Shown: positions 11,716 through 24,996 of the stretch, one piece after another
Layout of the letters: the number at the start of each line of letters is the position of its first letter
Numbering within the stretch: the first letter of the stretch is position 1
Origin: Liolophura sinensis
Lineage: Eukaryota; Mollusca; Polyplacophora; Chitonida; Chitonidae
Length of the DNA stretch: 64,000 bases
Assembly (NCBI RefSeq): GCF_032854445.1
Contig: NC_088300.1
Span: forward strand, 25,899,608-25,963,607
Direction of reading: 5' to 3'
Translations under genes and position numbers: made by a program
The notes under the pieces: generated by a model
What the model was told of the DNA's origin: nothing
The model's database searches: none
The model's input: only the letters and a program-made list of their open reading frames with translations

Positions 11716-13173
11716 TAGACCCCAATTAAGAAAAATCAACTTGAACACCTCACCCATAGGAAATTCACGTGATCCAATCTGACCTATATAGACGTACAAT
11801 AGTATACGAAACTAAATTTGATTACGACTTAAGGAAAACGAAGCCTTGAACTTAAATGCAAAGTTTTTTTTTAATTTCTATGAATTTATGATATTGATAC
11901 GAAGATATTTACAAAATACATGAAGTATTAGCAAACAGTGGAGCGTTATATAGCGTTTTTTTTTTAAACATTGTAGTAATTAAAAAGAATTCCGCAGAGA
12001 CTTTGGTTTATTTTTTAATGCTTCACAGACAGAAGATTTGTAAATATCCATTCACTTTGACATTCGATCTGTTCCATCGCCTAGAACGTTGTGATTCACG
12101 AGATTAGACCATTGTTAGGCCAGAATCCCCTCACTCTCAGCCGTCACGTGAGAGAGACATGGGTTATGCTGGCAAAGTTTCAGCGTGCGGTATGGTTTAA
12201 AATCACATGATGTTTGAAAGGAACGGCCACATTACATGGCAATGACTGGGCTGAAAGTTTGGCTGGACTGAAAGACTGAAAGTGATGTAAAGTCTGCATT
12301 TATTGAAAACACCCTCCTCGTGCGGCAGTGTAGTCGTTGATGGTGTGTTGTTGTACCTCCGGTGACTCCACCGGGAAGTTTCAAAACAGCGAACATTGAT
12401 CATGGCGCACTGGTAGAAATTAATGAGGAAACTACTGACGATTGCTGTGAGTGTGTGAGCGCCGGCTATATTTGCTATTTTAATTGTTCATATTAAGTGG
12501 ATGGGAAGACGAAAGTCGCCGGGAAATGGAAAATTTCGGATTCATATGGCAAGTTTCATCAACACTGAGTGACACGGGATGAGATCAGCGACTTTATGGG
12601 ATTGATCAACATATGAATATTTATCAGCGCGACCTCGTGTTTAGATTGCTTAGGGGTGCAAAGTTAAGGATTTTCCCCAAAAAGGTCAGTCATAATTTTA
12701 CGCAGTGTTACCAAGCCCGTCTTTAAATATTGTATTATATTTTTTAATTTGTCTGTGTCTGACCTACATTCTTCGCCCCCTGTACAATGTAGCGAGCATT
12801 TAGCCCAAAAGCTAAGCTGGATCTTCCTATCGTAAGGCCAAGCTTTGATCGTATAGACTTCCCTGAAAAACAATTTTCACAAAAATTGTCAAAGCCATCT
12901 TTGGTAAAGCATTTTATAATAGTAATCCCGTCGGTTAAACTTTCGAATCGAACAACTCAACGTTTGCCATGTTTGCAATTTTTTTCATCTTCGGGCAAGG
13001 TTATGGGCTGCGAAAATTTTATCCCACCCAACTTAACTGTTTTCAGCGCATGGAAAAGAATGTTGGGTAGGCGACCCATGACCTTGCCCAAAGTTGATCG
13101 CTGATCTGAGAGTTAAACAAAGCCAGTTGTTTCTTATCTTTACTCTCCGATAGTGACACCCTTACACTAAGCT
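11716..13173. other. Unit 1 noncoding region
   Basis: Sequence shared with units 2 and 3 (unit 2 lacks about 185 bp corresponding to 12555-12745). No exon with splice support was found. Short open frames here differ between units by indels, which argues against coding. Confidence 0.5.
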
Positions 13174-13422
13174 TCATTTATTTATTTATTTGTTTGGTGT
13201 TTTACGCCACACTCAAGAATATTTCCCTTATATGAAGGCGGCCAGCATTATGGTGGGAGGGAAACCCACGACCATTCGCAGATTACTGGGAGACCTTCCC
13301 ACTTATGGCCGGAGAGAAAGCCAGCATGAGCTGGACTTGAACTCACAGCAAGTAGATTGGTGAGAGGCTTCTGGGTCATTACGCTGCGCTAACGCGCTAA
13401 CTAACTGAGCCACGGAGGCCCC
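13174..13422 (-). mobile_element. SINE family A, near full length, reversed (unit 1)
   Basis: Reads on the minus strand from a tRNA-like head (ggggcctccgtggctcagtt, box B ttcaagtcca) through the conserved core to a tail in TTTATTTATTTATT (plus strand). A short piece of the core (about 20 bp) is missing compared with the copies at 19940 and 26902. Confidence 0.9.
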
Positions 13423-15004
13423 AGAAAGCTTTTATAAACACTACAAACGTCGCGGTGTTAACCATGCTTCATGTAAAGTATAAGTTAATTTGGGAGTCGT
13501 GATTAAAGTTTGGTCAGGTTTGGTCTTAAAAGATACATAATTTCGCACAGACTTACGGAGCATGCCTGTCGTTTCTTTGTGTGCTAAAACGAAGATCATC
13601 AAATGTGTTTTCTTTACAGTTTAATGATGTTGTGGTAGTTATGTCACACCAATTTCCATGTTAGTTCGGAACATTTCCCGGAAGATGGCGTTTTGAACGT
13701 AAACATTGAAAGAAGTCCCTGTTTTCAGAGGAAGCATGTACGGAAAAATATAGGATGCCTCTGTATCACGTGGGTAAGGGCCATAGGTATATGATAAACA
13801 TGTATTATCTCTTGAATTGCACCATATAATTCCCCTGACATTCTCCTTTGTAATGTACCTTACTTTTAATAATCCTATGCCCTCTGAAATGTAAGTACCT
13901 GGATACTAATATAAAATTCACATGGAATATCTGGTCGAATACCTTTACATTTTGTTATTTTATAGTGTCGCATATATAAGCAGACTAAGTTGTGATAGGT
14001 AATTCACACGCGTGTATGTGATATTCGTTGAAATATCTGCTCTTCTGGACTTTTTCTGTTTGGCGTAGAAACTTGCGTGTTGTGTGTTTTGTCGTGCTTT
14101 CTCATGCGTTTTTTGTGTCAGTTGTTAAATTGGCATTCAAGAATAATTGAGGATATTTCTAAATGATGTGGTCATAGATTAAACTACATATCAAAACTGA
14201 CTGAATATTAGTAGACAGAGTACGTATGTACACATCATTTTGGAAAGTTATAAAACAATACATTAAAACGTGGGAGGTTGAAGGTTCCCAGCACTCCGCT
14301 GCGTGATTGTTCATTGTTCGTTTATCAGACTTCACGTGGTGATCCGTTTAAATCCCAGTTCACCTGGAGAAAGTTTGATCGATTTTAAATAGATTATGAT
14401 ATTAATCTTTAAAAGAATTCTTAATAAGCCATGTCTTTTTATCACTTAAGTTTAATATTCACATGCAATTAAACTCATGTGATACACAATGACGTTGCGG
14501 GAGATCATCTGAAAGAAATGACTCAGTCCCTTCTGGAAGAATTATCCATGCTTTAAAATAAAGTATTGTGCAAACTAGTTTTAGATCAAAAGACTCCGAA
14601 AAAAAATGATAACAGTTTTGGATTTCACCCCCCCCCCCCCTCCCACACCCACACATATTTTACAGATTTATTGGTCCTTGCTTACAGAGTATTTCATTTG
14701 TATAAAAGGGCTCAGTTTTATATGTAGAGGAAATCTGACAGAGTACGGAAGGAATTTAAAAAAAGGTACCAAAATAGTATATAACCAGCAGAAGTCCATT
14801 CTCTGAGTGTGTAAGACCTTCTTTATTAATTTAAAACTAAATGTTACCATGTTTTACCTAACCTAATATGTTATAGGGGTGGGGACTAAGCCGAGATCAC
14901 CCCTGTATAGGACTTTCAATGCATGTGCAAATATATGTACCGATTTACCACATACTAGTAAACAAGGACTGATAAAGCTTTATCGAAAGTTTTCTTTTCT
15001 TCAA
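13423..15004. other. Unit 1 noncoding region with C-homopolymer
   Basis: Shared with unit 2 (20208-21784). Contains block A at about 14270-14460, also seen at 4245 and 8735, and a run of about 13 C at 14629. No gene supported. Confidence 0.5.
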
Positions 15005-15145
15005 GGTCGTGCAGCAACCTGCGGATGGTCGAGGGTTTCCCCCGGGCTCTGCCTGGTTTTCTCCCACCATAATGCTGGCCGCCGTCGTATAAGTGAAATA
15101 TTCTTGAGTACGGCGTAAAACACCAATCAAAAAAAAAAAAAAATC
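15005..15145 (+). mobile_element. SINE family A, 3-prime part (unit 1)
   Basis: Core cagcaacctgcggatggtcg and tail aagtgaaatattcttgagta, ending in an A-rich run. Head absent. Recurs at 21785-21925 in unit 2. Confidence 0.85.
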
Positions 15146-16977
15146 AAAAAAAATCAACTACAGTGGTCCAATTATCCAAGACTTATACCAAAGTAATGAA
15201 CGTATGCCCAGCATCCCGGAAAGGGTTTGTAAATCAAAATAATCCTAAGATTGACTCTGAGGAAAACAATAAGTAAAGAAGAAAAACGTGACGGGATTCC
15301 CATGTCGTACTATGACTTACTTGAATCTTGGTAGGAAAATAAATCTTTTTTGATTGGCTGCATCAAGGCTAGCCTAATCTACCGTGTTATCGAAATTAAC
15401 GCTTAATGTGCAGTATATACATCAATAAACATATTTATTCCTCGTTGAATTGAGCATTGGGGTGGGGTTTATGATAATGATTGGGTTTTTCAGACGTTGG
15501 AACCAGAGCTTGTGGGTATGTTTACACCATAGTCAATTTTTACTTATGTTGATTTGTTGATATCTTCTCACCATAACCATAACTCACCAAATACACATTT
15601 TGCAATTTTCACTCATTCTAATTCTTCAGTAATGAGTATTGCTGATGTTGTTCTTGAAGAAAGAATCAGGAAAAGATTCTCATCATTGAGTACTGTAGTG
15701 ATTTAAATCGCTCACCTGTTATTTACATCTATATATGGAATAGTTTTATTGATTCTAAATGAATTATTATGTTCATTTTCAACTCTGAACCAGCAATGTC
15801 TTTTATCCTTTAAAATTAATATTCGTAAGTGTAAGAATCTGCAAATAGTCTTTGTAATTCACACTGGCTTTGCGGGAAGCCATTTGAAACGCTTTACGAG
15901 AGTTACTGTCATTCTTGTGTTAGTAGCGAAATGATTACTTTATGGACACTGACCCTTTACCTTTTTATTGAATTACTTGATATCTTTCGGTGTACTTAAA
16001 CTGATATACCAGAACGGTCCGATTTACAGATAAATTTGGAAAACAAAAAGATCCAAAACAGTGACCAACAAAAGTTTGTTCCCTGTATGTGTAAGGCTTT
16101 CCTTACTTAATTTGAAATTTAACGTTACCATGTTACTTAACCTAGCATGCTAAATTTCTATGTATGTATATAAATATTTTCAGATATGTCACACAGTACA
16201 AGGATTGAAAAACTTATTTCGAGACGTTTACTTCCTTAGCAAACAGTGGTCAGATTATCCAAGGCTTATACCAAAATAATCCACTTATGGTCAGTGTTCG
16301 TTAAAGAATGTGTAAATCAAAAGAATCCTAAGACGGACAAGGATAGGAAAACAATATGTAATAAAGAAACGTGGCGGGATTTCCGTGTCATACTGTGATT
16401 TGCTTCAATCTTGGTGGGAAAATAAATCATCAACAACGCATTACTTTGTTCATGGAAAACTTTGAAATCTGTTTTTGATTGGCTAAATCGAGGCTAACCT
16501 AATCTACCGGGTTTTAGAATGGAGCAGTATGTACCCCAATAAATAAATTTATTAATCGTGGAGTTTATGATAATGATTAGGTTTTCAAGACGTTGGAATC
16601 AGAGCTGGTACGGTAATGTTTAAGATATTTCCAACTTTCAGATTTTACAAGCACGAATAGCCTGGCAGTTTCTCTGTCTTCTTATCAGACGTGACACCAG
16701 CTTGTGTTCATGTGTGTATATCTTGTCATCATCTCCCGATTCACATAATTCACATTGCAAATCCACATTTTGTCATTCTTCATTATCGTCTCTAGTGAAT
16801 TAAATCGCTCACCTGCTACTCACATCTAAATACAGGATTATCCCACGAGCTGCTCGGCACCCTATAATCCACTTCATGTAATCCTACACTCGCGACAAGG
16901 CGCGTGCCGCGATCTCATGCAGTGCACAAGAATGCTACTCCACGTGCGTTATGTTGTTTTTACAGGGCGGTGTGCTT
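15146..16977. other. Unit 1/2 noncoding junction
   Basis: Blocks B and A recur here twice each (B at about 15170-15360 and 16250-16450; A-like at 15735-15930), so the long unit itself contains an internal duplication of about 1 kb. No exon is supported. Confidence 0.5.
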
Positions 16978-16985
16978 CATAAAAG
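16978..16985 (+). promoter_or_regulatory. Altered TATA box of copy 2
   Basis: The TATAAAAG of units 1 and 3 reads CATAAAAG here (one T-to-C change), with the rest of the promoter block conserved. Expression may be weaker or start differently; this is inference. Confidence 0.5.
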
Positions 16986-17070
16986 TGATTGGAAGCTCAT
17001 TTCAGGCCATTCTCGTTCCGCACACCAAAACTGAATCTCCCTATCAATTTACACGATTACGATCTTCAGC

Positions 17071-18200
17071 ATGGATACCATGAAGAAAGGTACGTTTTGT
17101 TACAGATTTTATGTAGCGACTTCTGGAAGAGGACATACATGTAGATTATAAGGCACATACTTTATCTCTGGTTGGAGTTATATTGCCATAGTTAATGATG
17201 TAATATGGGATTAAACTAAGGGGAGATAAGTTATGCATATAAGTGAGCAATTCTTGAAGACAGAATTATACCCCAGTCACATGGATAATTAGCTAAATAA
17301 ATACGGTATGAATCAGGCATTATCGCGTTATTAAGACATGTATGTTTAAAACATTGCACTTAGATGTTTTCATAAGTATTCCTATGTACGATCGTAATTG
17401 TAAAAATTTATGTCTCTTATCTTACAGAAAACAAAACCAAAATAGGTATTAAGAAGCTCGTTCGTCAGCTTAGCCTTAAACGAAGGAAGGACAGCGAGAT
17501 TCGCCCCATTCGCACAGTCCGAGGTCATTTCCCTCTGACAGAGATCCGCGGCGCCAAGTTCCCTGGTCGTCAGACCGCCGCTACATCTCTGAGTGCCCTT
17601 CTTCAGTCTACATCCTTGTGTCTGTCTTCCTGGTCAGCTGAGGTCATCGACAGACTCCTGCTTCAGGGGGACAAACTTCACAGTACCCGGGTCCGTCATC
17701 TGACCGGACGGAATCCCGGACTGGAGAACGGAACTCTTACACCTGAACAGCTGCCTACACAGTTCTCCGCCAAGCACACGGAATTTAGTTTGGCATTCGA
17801 CAAACTTAACCTGTGTGACGTTCATAAAACAACCTGTAAACAGAATGAGACTGGAAGTCTTTTAGAAATGAATCATTTGGAGAAGACTCTGAAAACTGAG
17901 CTTGCCGAAAACAATTATGGTGTATTGTTAAGCGTTGGAACAGACACTGTAGCGATTATGACAGACAATACATATTACTATATCTTTGATCCTTGCGAAA
18001 AGACGGATTCTATATCAATGAATTATGCCAGAAGTGTGCTATTAAAATTTAGAGATGTGCCCCACCTAGTGAAATATTTAAACAGGAATAGGATCAAGAC
18101 AAATACGCACATGTCAGTCAGTGTGACGCGTGTGCAGGTAACCATCAAATTCGACATCTGGACCACCATTGCCTTTTCCACGTCATTGTCGGCTGTTTAA
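17071..18200 (+). CDS. C76 / herpes-tegument-USP-like protein, copy 2 (two exons)
   Basis: Model: join(17071..17089, 17428..18200), 263 residues. Exon 1 encodes MDTMKK and ends AAAG|GTACGT; the acceptor is cttacag. The frame is fully open. It differs from copy 1 by a handful of residues, mostly in the middle (STSLCLSSW instead of STTLCPSSW, GLENG instead of GPENG, CDVHKTTC instead of CDVPKATC). The same replaced catalytic positions are seen: GRQT and FDPC. A polyadenylation signal AATAAA lies at 18259-18264. From the Leu/Ser stretch to near the end it pairs with copy 3, while its 5-prime part pairs with copy 1, a sign of gene conversion. Confidence 0.75.
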
Positions 18201-18464
18201 AAGTTGCCAGGTGTTTTTGATTCGCAGTGCTACTTGTGTTATATAATGAATGTGCCAAAATAAAAGAATTCAATCGAAAAAGCCTGGTATTTTATTTTTG
18301 ATGCTTTGAGACAAAATGTTAACACTTACGACAGCACTGATGAAGTATTGTTTCACTTAGGGATGGCCCCATACTGCTACAAGCATATCATGTACATCTG
18401 CTAATGTATCACAATCGTTGTTCCCAGTGTCGCAAAATCTTACCAAGGTTTAAGCTCTCCTATA

Positions 18465-18590
18465 AAAAGCATCCTGCGGATAGGGGTTGTTTCCCCTGGG
18501 CTGAGCCCGGTTTCTTTCCACCACAATACTGGGTGCCGTCTTATAAGTGAAATATTCTTGAGTACGGTGTAAAACACCAATATAATAAAT
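18465..18590 (+). mobile_element. SINE family A, 3-prime part (unit 2)
   Basis: Equivalent of the element at 11580-11715, with the same missing head, which confirms the insertion is older than the duplication. Confidence 0.85.
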
Positions 18591-19939
18591 AAGTAGACCC
18601 CAATTAAGAAAAATCAACTTGAACACCTCACCCATAGGAAATTCACGTGATCCAATCTGACCTATATAGACGTACAATAGTATACGAAACTAAATTTGAT
18701 TACGATTTAAGGAAAACGAAGTCATGAACTTAAATGCAATTTTTTTTTTTAATTTCTATGAATTTATGATATTGATACGAAGATATTTACAAAATACATG
18801 AAGTATTAGCAAACAGTGGAGCGTTATATAGCGTTTTTTTTAAAACATTGTAGTAATTAAAAAGAATTCCGCAGAGACTTTGGTTTATTTTTTAATGCTT
18901 CACAGACAGAAGGTTTGTAAATATCCATTCACTTTGACATTCGATCTGTTCCATCGCCTAGAACGTTGTGATTCACGAGATTAGACCATTGTTAGGCCGG
19001 AATCCCCTCACTCTCAGCCGTCACGTGAGAGAGACATGGGTTATGCTGGCAAAGTTTCAGCGTGCGGTATGGTTTAAAATCACATGATGTTTGAAAGGAA
19101 CGGCCACATTAAATGGCAATGACTGGGCTGAAAGTTTGGCTGGACTGAAAGACTGAAAGTGATGTAAAGTCTGCATTTATTGAAAACATCCTCCTCGTGC
19201 GGCAGTGTAGTCGTTGATGGTGTGTTGTTGTAGCTTCGGTGACTCCACCGGGAAGTTTCAAAACAGCGAACATTGATCATGGCGCACTGGTAGAAATTAA
19301 TGAGGAAACTACTGACGATTGCTGTGAGTGTGTGAGCACTGGCTATATTTGCTATTTTAATTGTTCATATTAAGTGGATGGGAAGACGAAAGTCGCCGGG
19401 AAATGGAAAATTTCGGATTTGTGTGGCAAATTTCATCAACACTGAGTGTCTGTGTCTGACCTACATTCTTCGCCCCCTGTACATTGTAGCGAGCATTTAG
19501 CCCAAAAGCTAAGCTGGATCTTCCTATCGTAAGGCCAAGTTTTGATCGTATAGACTTCCCTGCCAACAATTTCACTCACACAACCCGGCTCGAACCTACC
19601 TTATTTTTCCTGTGCACCGATTGCCTCAAACGCCCGAGATGTAACATGTGAAAGCCATATTTGGTAAAGCATCTTATAATAGTAATCCCGTCGGTTAAAC
19701 TTTCGAATTGAACAACTCAACGTTTGCCATGTTTGCAATTTTTTCATCTTCGGGCATGGGCGGCGAAAATTTTATCCCACCCAACATAACTGTTTTCAGG
19801 GCATGCAAAAGAATGTTGGGTAGGATACAACTTTGGCGACCCATCACCTTGCCCGAAGTTGATCGCTGATCTGAGAGTTAAACAAAGCCAGTTGTTTCTT
19901 ATCTTTACTCTCCGATAGTGACACCCTTACACTAAGCTT
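18591..19939. other. Unit 2 noncoding region
   Basis: Equivalent to 11716-13173 but with a deletion near 19447, where caacactgagtg joins tctgtgtctgacc. It carries extra sequence near 19565-19655 shared with unit 3. No gene supported. Confidence 0.5.
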
Positions 19940-20207
19940 CATTTATTTATTTATTTGTTTGGTGTTTTACGCCATACTCAAGAATATTTCCCTTATATGA
20001 AGGCGGCCAGCATTATGGTGGGAGGAAACCGGGCACAGCCCAAGGGAAACCCACGACCATTCGCAGATTACTGGGAGACCTTCCCACTTATGGCCGGAGA
20101 GAAAGCCAGCATGAGCTGGACTTGAACTCACAGCAAGTAGATTGGTGAGAGGCTTCTGGGTCATTACGCTGCGCTAACGCGCTAACTAACTGAACTACGG
20201 AGGCCCC
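19940..20207 (-). mobile_element. SINE family A, near full length, reversed (unit 2)
   Basis: Equivalent of 13174-13422, with the complete core including the ccgggcacagcc segment lost in unit 1. Confidence 0.9.
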
Positions 20208-21784
20208 AAAAAGCTTTTATAAACACTGCAAACGTCGCGGTGTTAACCATGCTTCATGTAAAGTATAAGTTAATTTGGGAGTCGTGATTAAAGTTTGGTC
20301 AGGTTTGGTCTTAAAAGATACATAATTTCGCACAGACTTAAGGAGCATGCCTGTCGTTTCTTTGTGTGCTAAAACGAAGATCATCAAATGTGTTTTCTTT
20401 ACAGTTTAATGATGTTGTGGTAGTTATGTCACACCAATTTCCATGTTAGTTCGGAACATTTCCCGGAAGATGGCGTTTTAAACGTAAACATTGAAAGTGG
20501 TCCCTGTTTTCAGAGGAAGCATATAAGGAAAAATATAGGATGCCTCTGTATCACGTGGGTGAGGGCCATAGGTGTATGATAAACATGTATTATCTCTTGA
20601 ATTGCACCATATAATTCCCCTGACATTCTCCTTTGTAATGTACCTTACTTTTATTAATCCTATGCCCTCTGAAATGTAAGTACCTGGATACTAATATAAC
20701 ATTCACAGGGACTAACTGGTCGAATACCTTTTCATTTTGTTATTTTATGATGTCGCATATATAAGCAGACTAAGTTGTGATAGGTAATTCACACGCGTGT
20801 ATGTGATATTCGTTGAAATATCTGCTCTTCTGGACTTTTTCTGTTTGGCGTAGAAACTTGCGTGTTGTGTGTTTTGTCGTGCTTTCTCATGCGTTTTTGT
20901 GTCAGTTGTTAAATTGGCATTCAAGAATAATTGAGGATATTTCTAAATGATGTGGTCATAGATTAAACTACATATCAAAACTGACTGAATATTAGTAGAC
21001 AGAGTACGTATGTACACATCATTTTGGAAAGTTATAAAACAATACATTAAAACGTGGGAGGTTGAAGGTTCCCAGCACTCCGCTGCGTGATTGTTCATTG
21101 TTCGTTTATCAGACTTCACGTGGTGATCCGTTTAAACCCCAGTTCACCTGGAGAAAGTTTGATCGATTTTAAATAGATTATGATATTAATCTTTAAAAGA
21201 ATTCTTAATAAGCCATGTCTTTTTATCACTTAAGTTTAATATTCACATGCAATTAAACTCATGTGATACACAATGACGTTGCGGGAGATCATCTGAAAGA
21301 AATGACTCAGTCCCTTCTGGAAGAATTATCCATGCTTTAAAATAAAGTATTGTGCAAACTAGTTTTCGATCAAAAGACTCCAAAAAAAATGATAACAGTT
21401 TTGGATTTCACCCCCCCCCCCCATACACCCACACATATTTTACAGATTTATTGGTCCTTGCTTACAGAGTATTTCATTTGTATAAAAGGGCTCAGTTTTA
21501 TATGTAGAGGAAATCTGACAGAGTACGGGAAGGAATTTAAAAAAAGGTACCAAAATAGTATATAACCAGCAGAAGTCCATTCTCTGAGTGTGTAAGACCT
21601 TCTTTATTAATTTAAAACTAAATGTTACCATGTTTTACCTAACCTAATATGTTATAGGGGTGGGGACTAAGCCGAGATCACCCCTGTATAGGACTTTCAA
21701 TGCATGTGCAAATATATGTACCGATTTACCACATACTAGTAAACAAGGACTGATAAAGCTTTATCGAAAGTTTTCTTTTCTTCA
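20208..21784. other. Unit 2 noncoding region
   Basis: Equivalent to 13423-15004, with the C-run at about 21411. No gene supported. Confidence 0.5.
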
Positions 21785-21925
21785 AGGTCGTGCAGCAACC
21801 TGCGGATGGCCGAGGGTTTCCCCCGGGCTCTGCCTGGTTTTCTCCCACCATAATGCTGGCCGCCGTCGTATAAGTGAAATATTCTTGAGTACGGCGTAAA
21901 ACACCAATCAAAAAAAAAAAAAATC
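21785..21925 (+). mobile_element. SINE family A, 3-prime part (unit 2)
   Basis: Equivalent of 15005-15145. Confidence 0.85.
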
Positions 21926-23773
21926 AAAAAAAATCAACTACAGTGGTCCAATTATCCAAGACTTATACCAAAGTAATGAACGTATGCCCAGCATCCCGGA
22001 AAGGGTTTGTAAATCAAAATAATCCTAAGATTGACTCTGAGGAAAACAATAAGTAAAGAAGAAAAACGTGACGGGATTCCCATGTCGTACTATGACTTAC
22101 TTGAATCTTGGTAGGAAAATAAATCTTTTTTGATTGGCTGCATCAAGGCTAGCCTAATCTACCGGTTTATCGAAATTAACACCTAATGTGCAGTATATAC
22201 ATCAATAAACATATTTATTCCTCGTTGAATTGAGCATTGGGGTGGGGTTTATGATAATGATTGGGTTTTTCAGACGTTGGAACCAGAGCTTGTGGGTATG
22301 TTTACACCATAGTCAATTTTTACTTATGTTGATTTGTTGATATCTTCTCACCATAACCATAACTCACCAAATACACATTTTGCAATTTTCACTCATTCTA
22401 ATTCTTCAGTAATGAGTATTGCTGATGTTGTTCTTGAAGAAAGAATCAGGAAAAGATTCTCATCATTGAGTACTGTAGTGATTTAAATCGCTCACCTGTT
22501 ATTTACATCTATATATGGAATAGTTTTATTGATTCTAAATGAATTATTATGTTCATTTTCAACTCTGAACCAGCAATGTCTTTTATCCTTTAAAATTATT
22601 ATTCGTAAGTGTAAGAATCTGCAAATAGTCTTTGTAATTCACACTGGCTTTGCGGGAAACCATTTGAAACGCTTTACGAGAGTTACTGTCATTCTTGTGT
22701 TAGTAGCGAAATGATTACTTTATGGACACTGACCCTTTACCTTTTTATTGAATTACTTGATATCTTTCGGTGTACTTAAACTGATATACCAGAACGGTCC
22801 GATTTACAGATAAATTTGGAAAACAAAAAGATCCAAAACAGTGACCAACAAAAGTTTACTCTCTGTATGTGTAAGGCTTTCCTTACTTAATTTGTTACTT
22901 AACCTAGCATGTTAAATTTCTATGTATGTATATAAATATTTTCAGATATGTCACACAGTACAAGGATTGAAAAACTTATTCCGAGACGTTTACTTCCTTA
23001 GCAAACAGTGGTCAGATTATCCAAGGCTTATACCAAAATAATCCACTTATGGTCAGTGTTCGTTAAAGAATGTGTAAATCAAAAGAATCCTAAGACGGAC
23101 AAGGATAGGAAAACAATAAGTAATAAAGAAACAGTATGACGGGATTCCCGTGTCATACTGTGATTTGCTTCAATCTTGGTGGGAAAATAAATCATCAACA
23201 ACGCATTACTTTGTTCATGGAAAACTTTGAAATCTGTTTTTGATTAGCTTCATCGAGGCTAACCTAATCTACCGGGTTTTAGAATGGAGCAGTATGTACC
23301 CCAATAAATAAATTTATTAAGCGTTGTTGAATTTAGCCTCAGTGTGGAGTTTATGATAATGGTTAGGTTTTCAAGACGTTGGAATCAGAGCTGGTACGGT
23401 TATGTTTAAGCCATTTTCAACTTTCAGATTTTGCAATCACGAATAGCCTGGCAGTTTCTCTGTCTTCTTATCAGACGTGACACCAGCTTGTGTTCATGTG
23501 TGTATATTTTGTCATCATCTCCCGATTCACATAATTCACATTGCAAATCCACATTTTGTCATTCTTTATTATCGTTTATGTGGTTCTTTAGTGAATTAAA
23601 TCGCTCACCTGCTACTCACATCTAAATACAGAATTATCCCACGAGCTACTCGGCACCCTATAATCCACTTCATGCAATCCTACACTCGCGACAAGGCGCG
23701 TGCCGCGATCTCATGCAGTGCACAAGAATGCTACTCCACGTGCGTTATGTTGTTTTTACAGGTCGGTGTGCTT
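21926..23773. other. Unit 2/3 noncoding junction
   Basis: Equivalent to 15146-16977. A short inverted stretch flanks 23133-23160 (agtatgacggga, cgtgtcatact). No gene supported. Confidence 0.5.
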
Positions 23774-23781
23774 TATAAAAG
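23774..23781 (+). promoter_or_regulatory. TATA box of copy 3
   Basis: TATAAAAG, 86 bp upstream of the ATG, in the same conserved block as copy 1. Confidence 0.5.
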
Positions 23782-23866
23782 TGATTGGAAGCTCATTTCA
23801 GGCCATTCTCCTTCCGCACACCAAAACTGAATCTCCCTATCAATTTACACGATTACGATCTTCAGC

Positions 23867-24996
23867 ATGGATACCATGAAGAAAGGTACGTTTTGTTACA
23901 GATTTTATGTAACGATTTCGAGAAGCGGAAATACATGTAGATTATAAGGCACATACTTTATCTCTGGTTGAAGTTATATTGCCATAGTTACTGATGTAAT
24001 ATGGGATTAAATTAAGGGGAGATAAGTTATGCATATAAGTGACCAATTCTTGAAGACAGAATTATACCCCAGTCACATGGATAATTAGCTAAATAAATAC
24101 GGTATGAATCAGGCATTATCGCGTTATTTAGACATGCATGTTTAAAACATTGCACTTAGATCTTTTCATAAGTACTGCTATGTACGATTGTAATTGTAAC
24201 AAATTATGTTTCTTATCTTACAGAAAACAAAACCAAAATAGGTATTAAGAAGCTCGTTCGTCAGCTTAGCCTTAAACGAAGGAAGGACAGCGAGATTCGC
24301 CCGATTCACACAGTCCGAGGTCATTTCACTTTGACAGAGATCCGCGGCGCCAAGTTCCCTGGTCGTCAGACCGCCGCTACATCTCTGAGTGCCCTTCTTC
24401 AGTCTACATCCTTGTGTCTGTCTTCCTGGTCAGCTGAGGTCATCGACAGACTCCTGCTTCAGGGGGACAAACTTCACAGTACCCGGGTCCGTCATCTGAC
24501 CGGACGGAATCCCGGACTGGAGAACGGAACTCTTACACCTGAACAGCTGCCTACACAGTTCTCCGCCAAGCACACGGAATTTAGTTTGGCATTCGACAAA
24601 CTTAACCTGTGTGACGTTCATAAAACAACCTGTAAACAGAATGAGACTGGAAGTCTTTTAGAAATGAATCATTTGGAGAAGACTCTGAAAACTGAGCTTG
24701 CCGAAAACAATTATGGTGTATTGTTAAGCGTTGGAACAGACACTGTAGCGATTATGACAGACAATACATATTACTATATCTTTGATCCTTGCGAAAAGAC
24801 GGATTCTATATCAATGAATTATGCCAGAAGTGTGCTATTAAAATTTAGAGATGTGCCCCACCTAGTGAAATATTTAAACAGGAATAGGATCAAGACAAAT
24901 ACGCACATGTCAGTCAGTGTGACGCGTGTGCAGGTAACCATCAAATTCGACATCTGGACCACCATTGCCTATCCCACGTCATTGTCGACTGTTTAA
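23867..24996 (+). CDS. C76 / herpes-tegument-USP-like protein, copy 3 (two exons)
   Basis: Model: join(23867..23885, 24224..24996), 263 residues, open throughout. Exon 1 encodes MDTMKK; donor GTACGT, acceptor cttacag. The beginning of exon 2 (IHTVRGHFTLTEIRG) matches copy 4, but from STSLCLSSW onward it matches copy 2, so the gene is a mosaic. The C-terminus differs slightly from the others (AYPTSLSTV). Catalytic positions are again GRQT and FDPC. AATAAA lies at 25055-25060. The promoter TATA box is intact. Confidence 0.75.

Larger units (their letters stand above)
8870..15740 (+). repeat. Segmental duplication unit 1
   Basis: First of four direct units. Content in order: a noncoding block (8870-9800), promoter and gene (10059-11321), a partial SINE (11580-11715), noncoding DNA, a reversed full SINE (13174-13422), a C-rich run at about 14629, and a partial SINE (15005-15145). 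The ATG-to-ATG distance to unit 2 is 6881 bp. It lacks a stretch of about 75 bp near 9843 that units 2 and 3 carry (compare 16660-16740). Boundaries are approximate. Confidence 0.85.
15740..22520 (+). repeat. Segmental duplication unit 2
   Basis: Direct copy of unit 1 with the same order of gene, SINEs and noncoding blocks. By eye it is the most complete match to unit 1. The distance between the ATGs of units 2 and 3 is 6796 bp. Confidence 0.85.
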
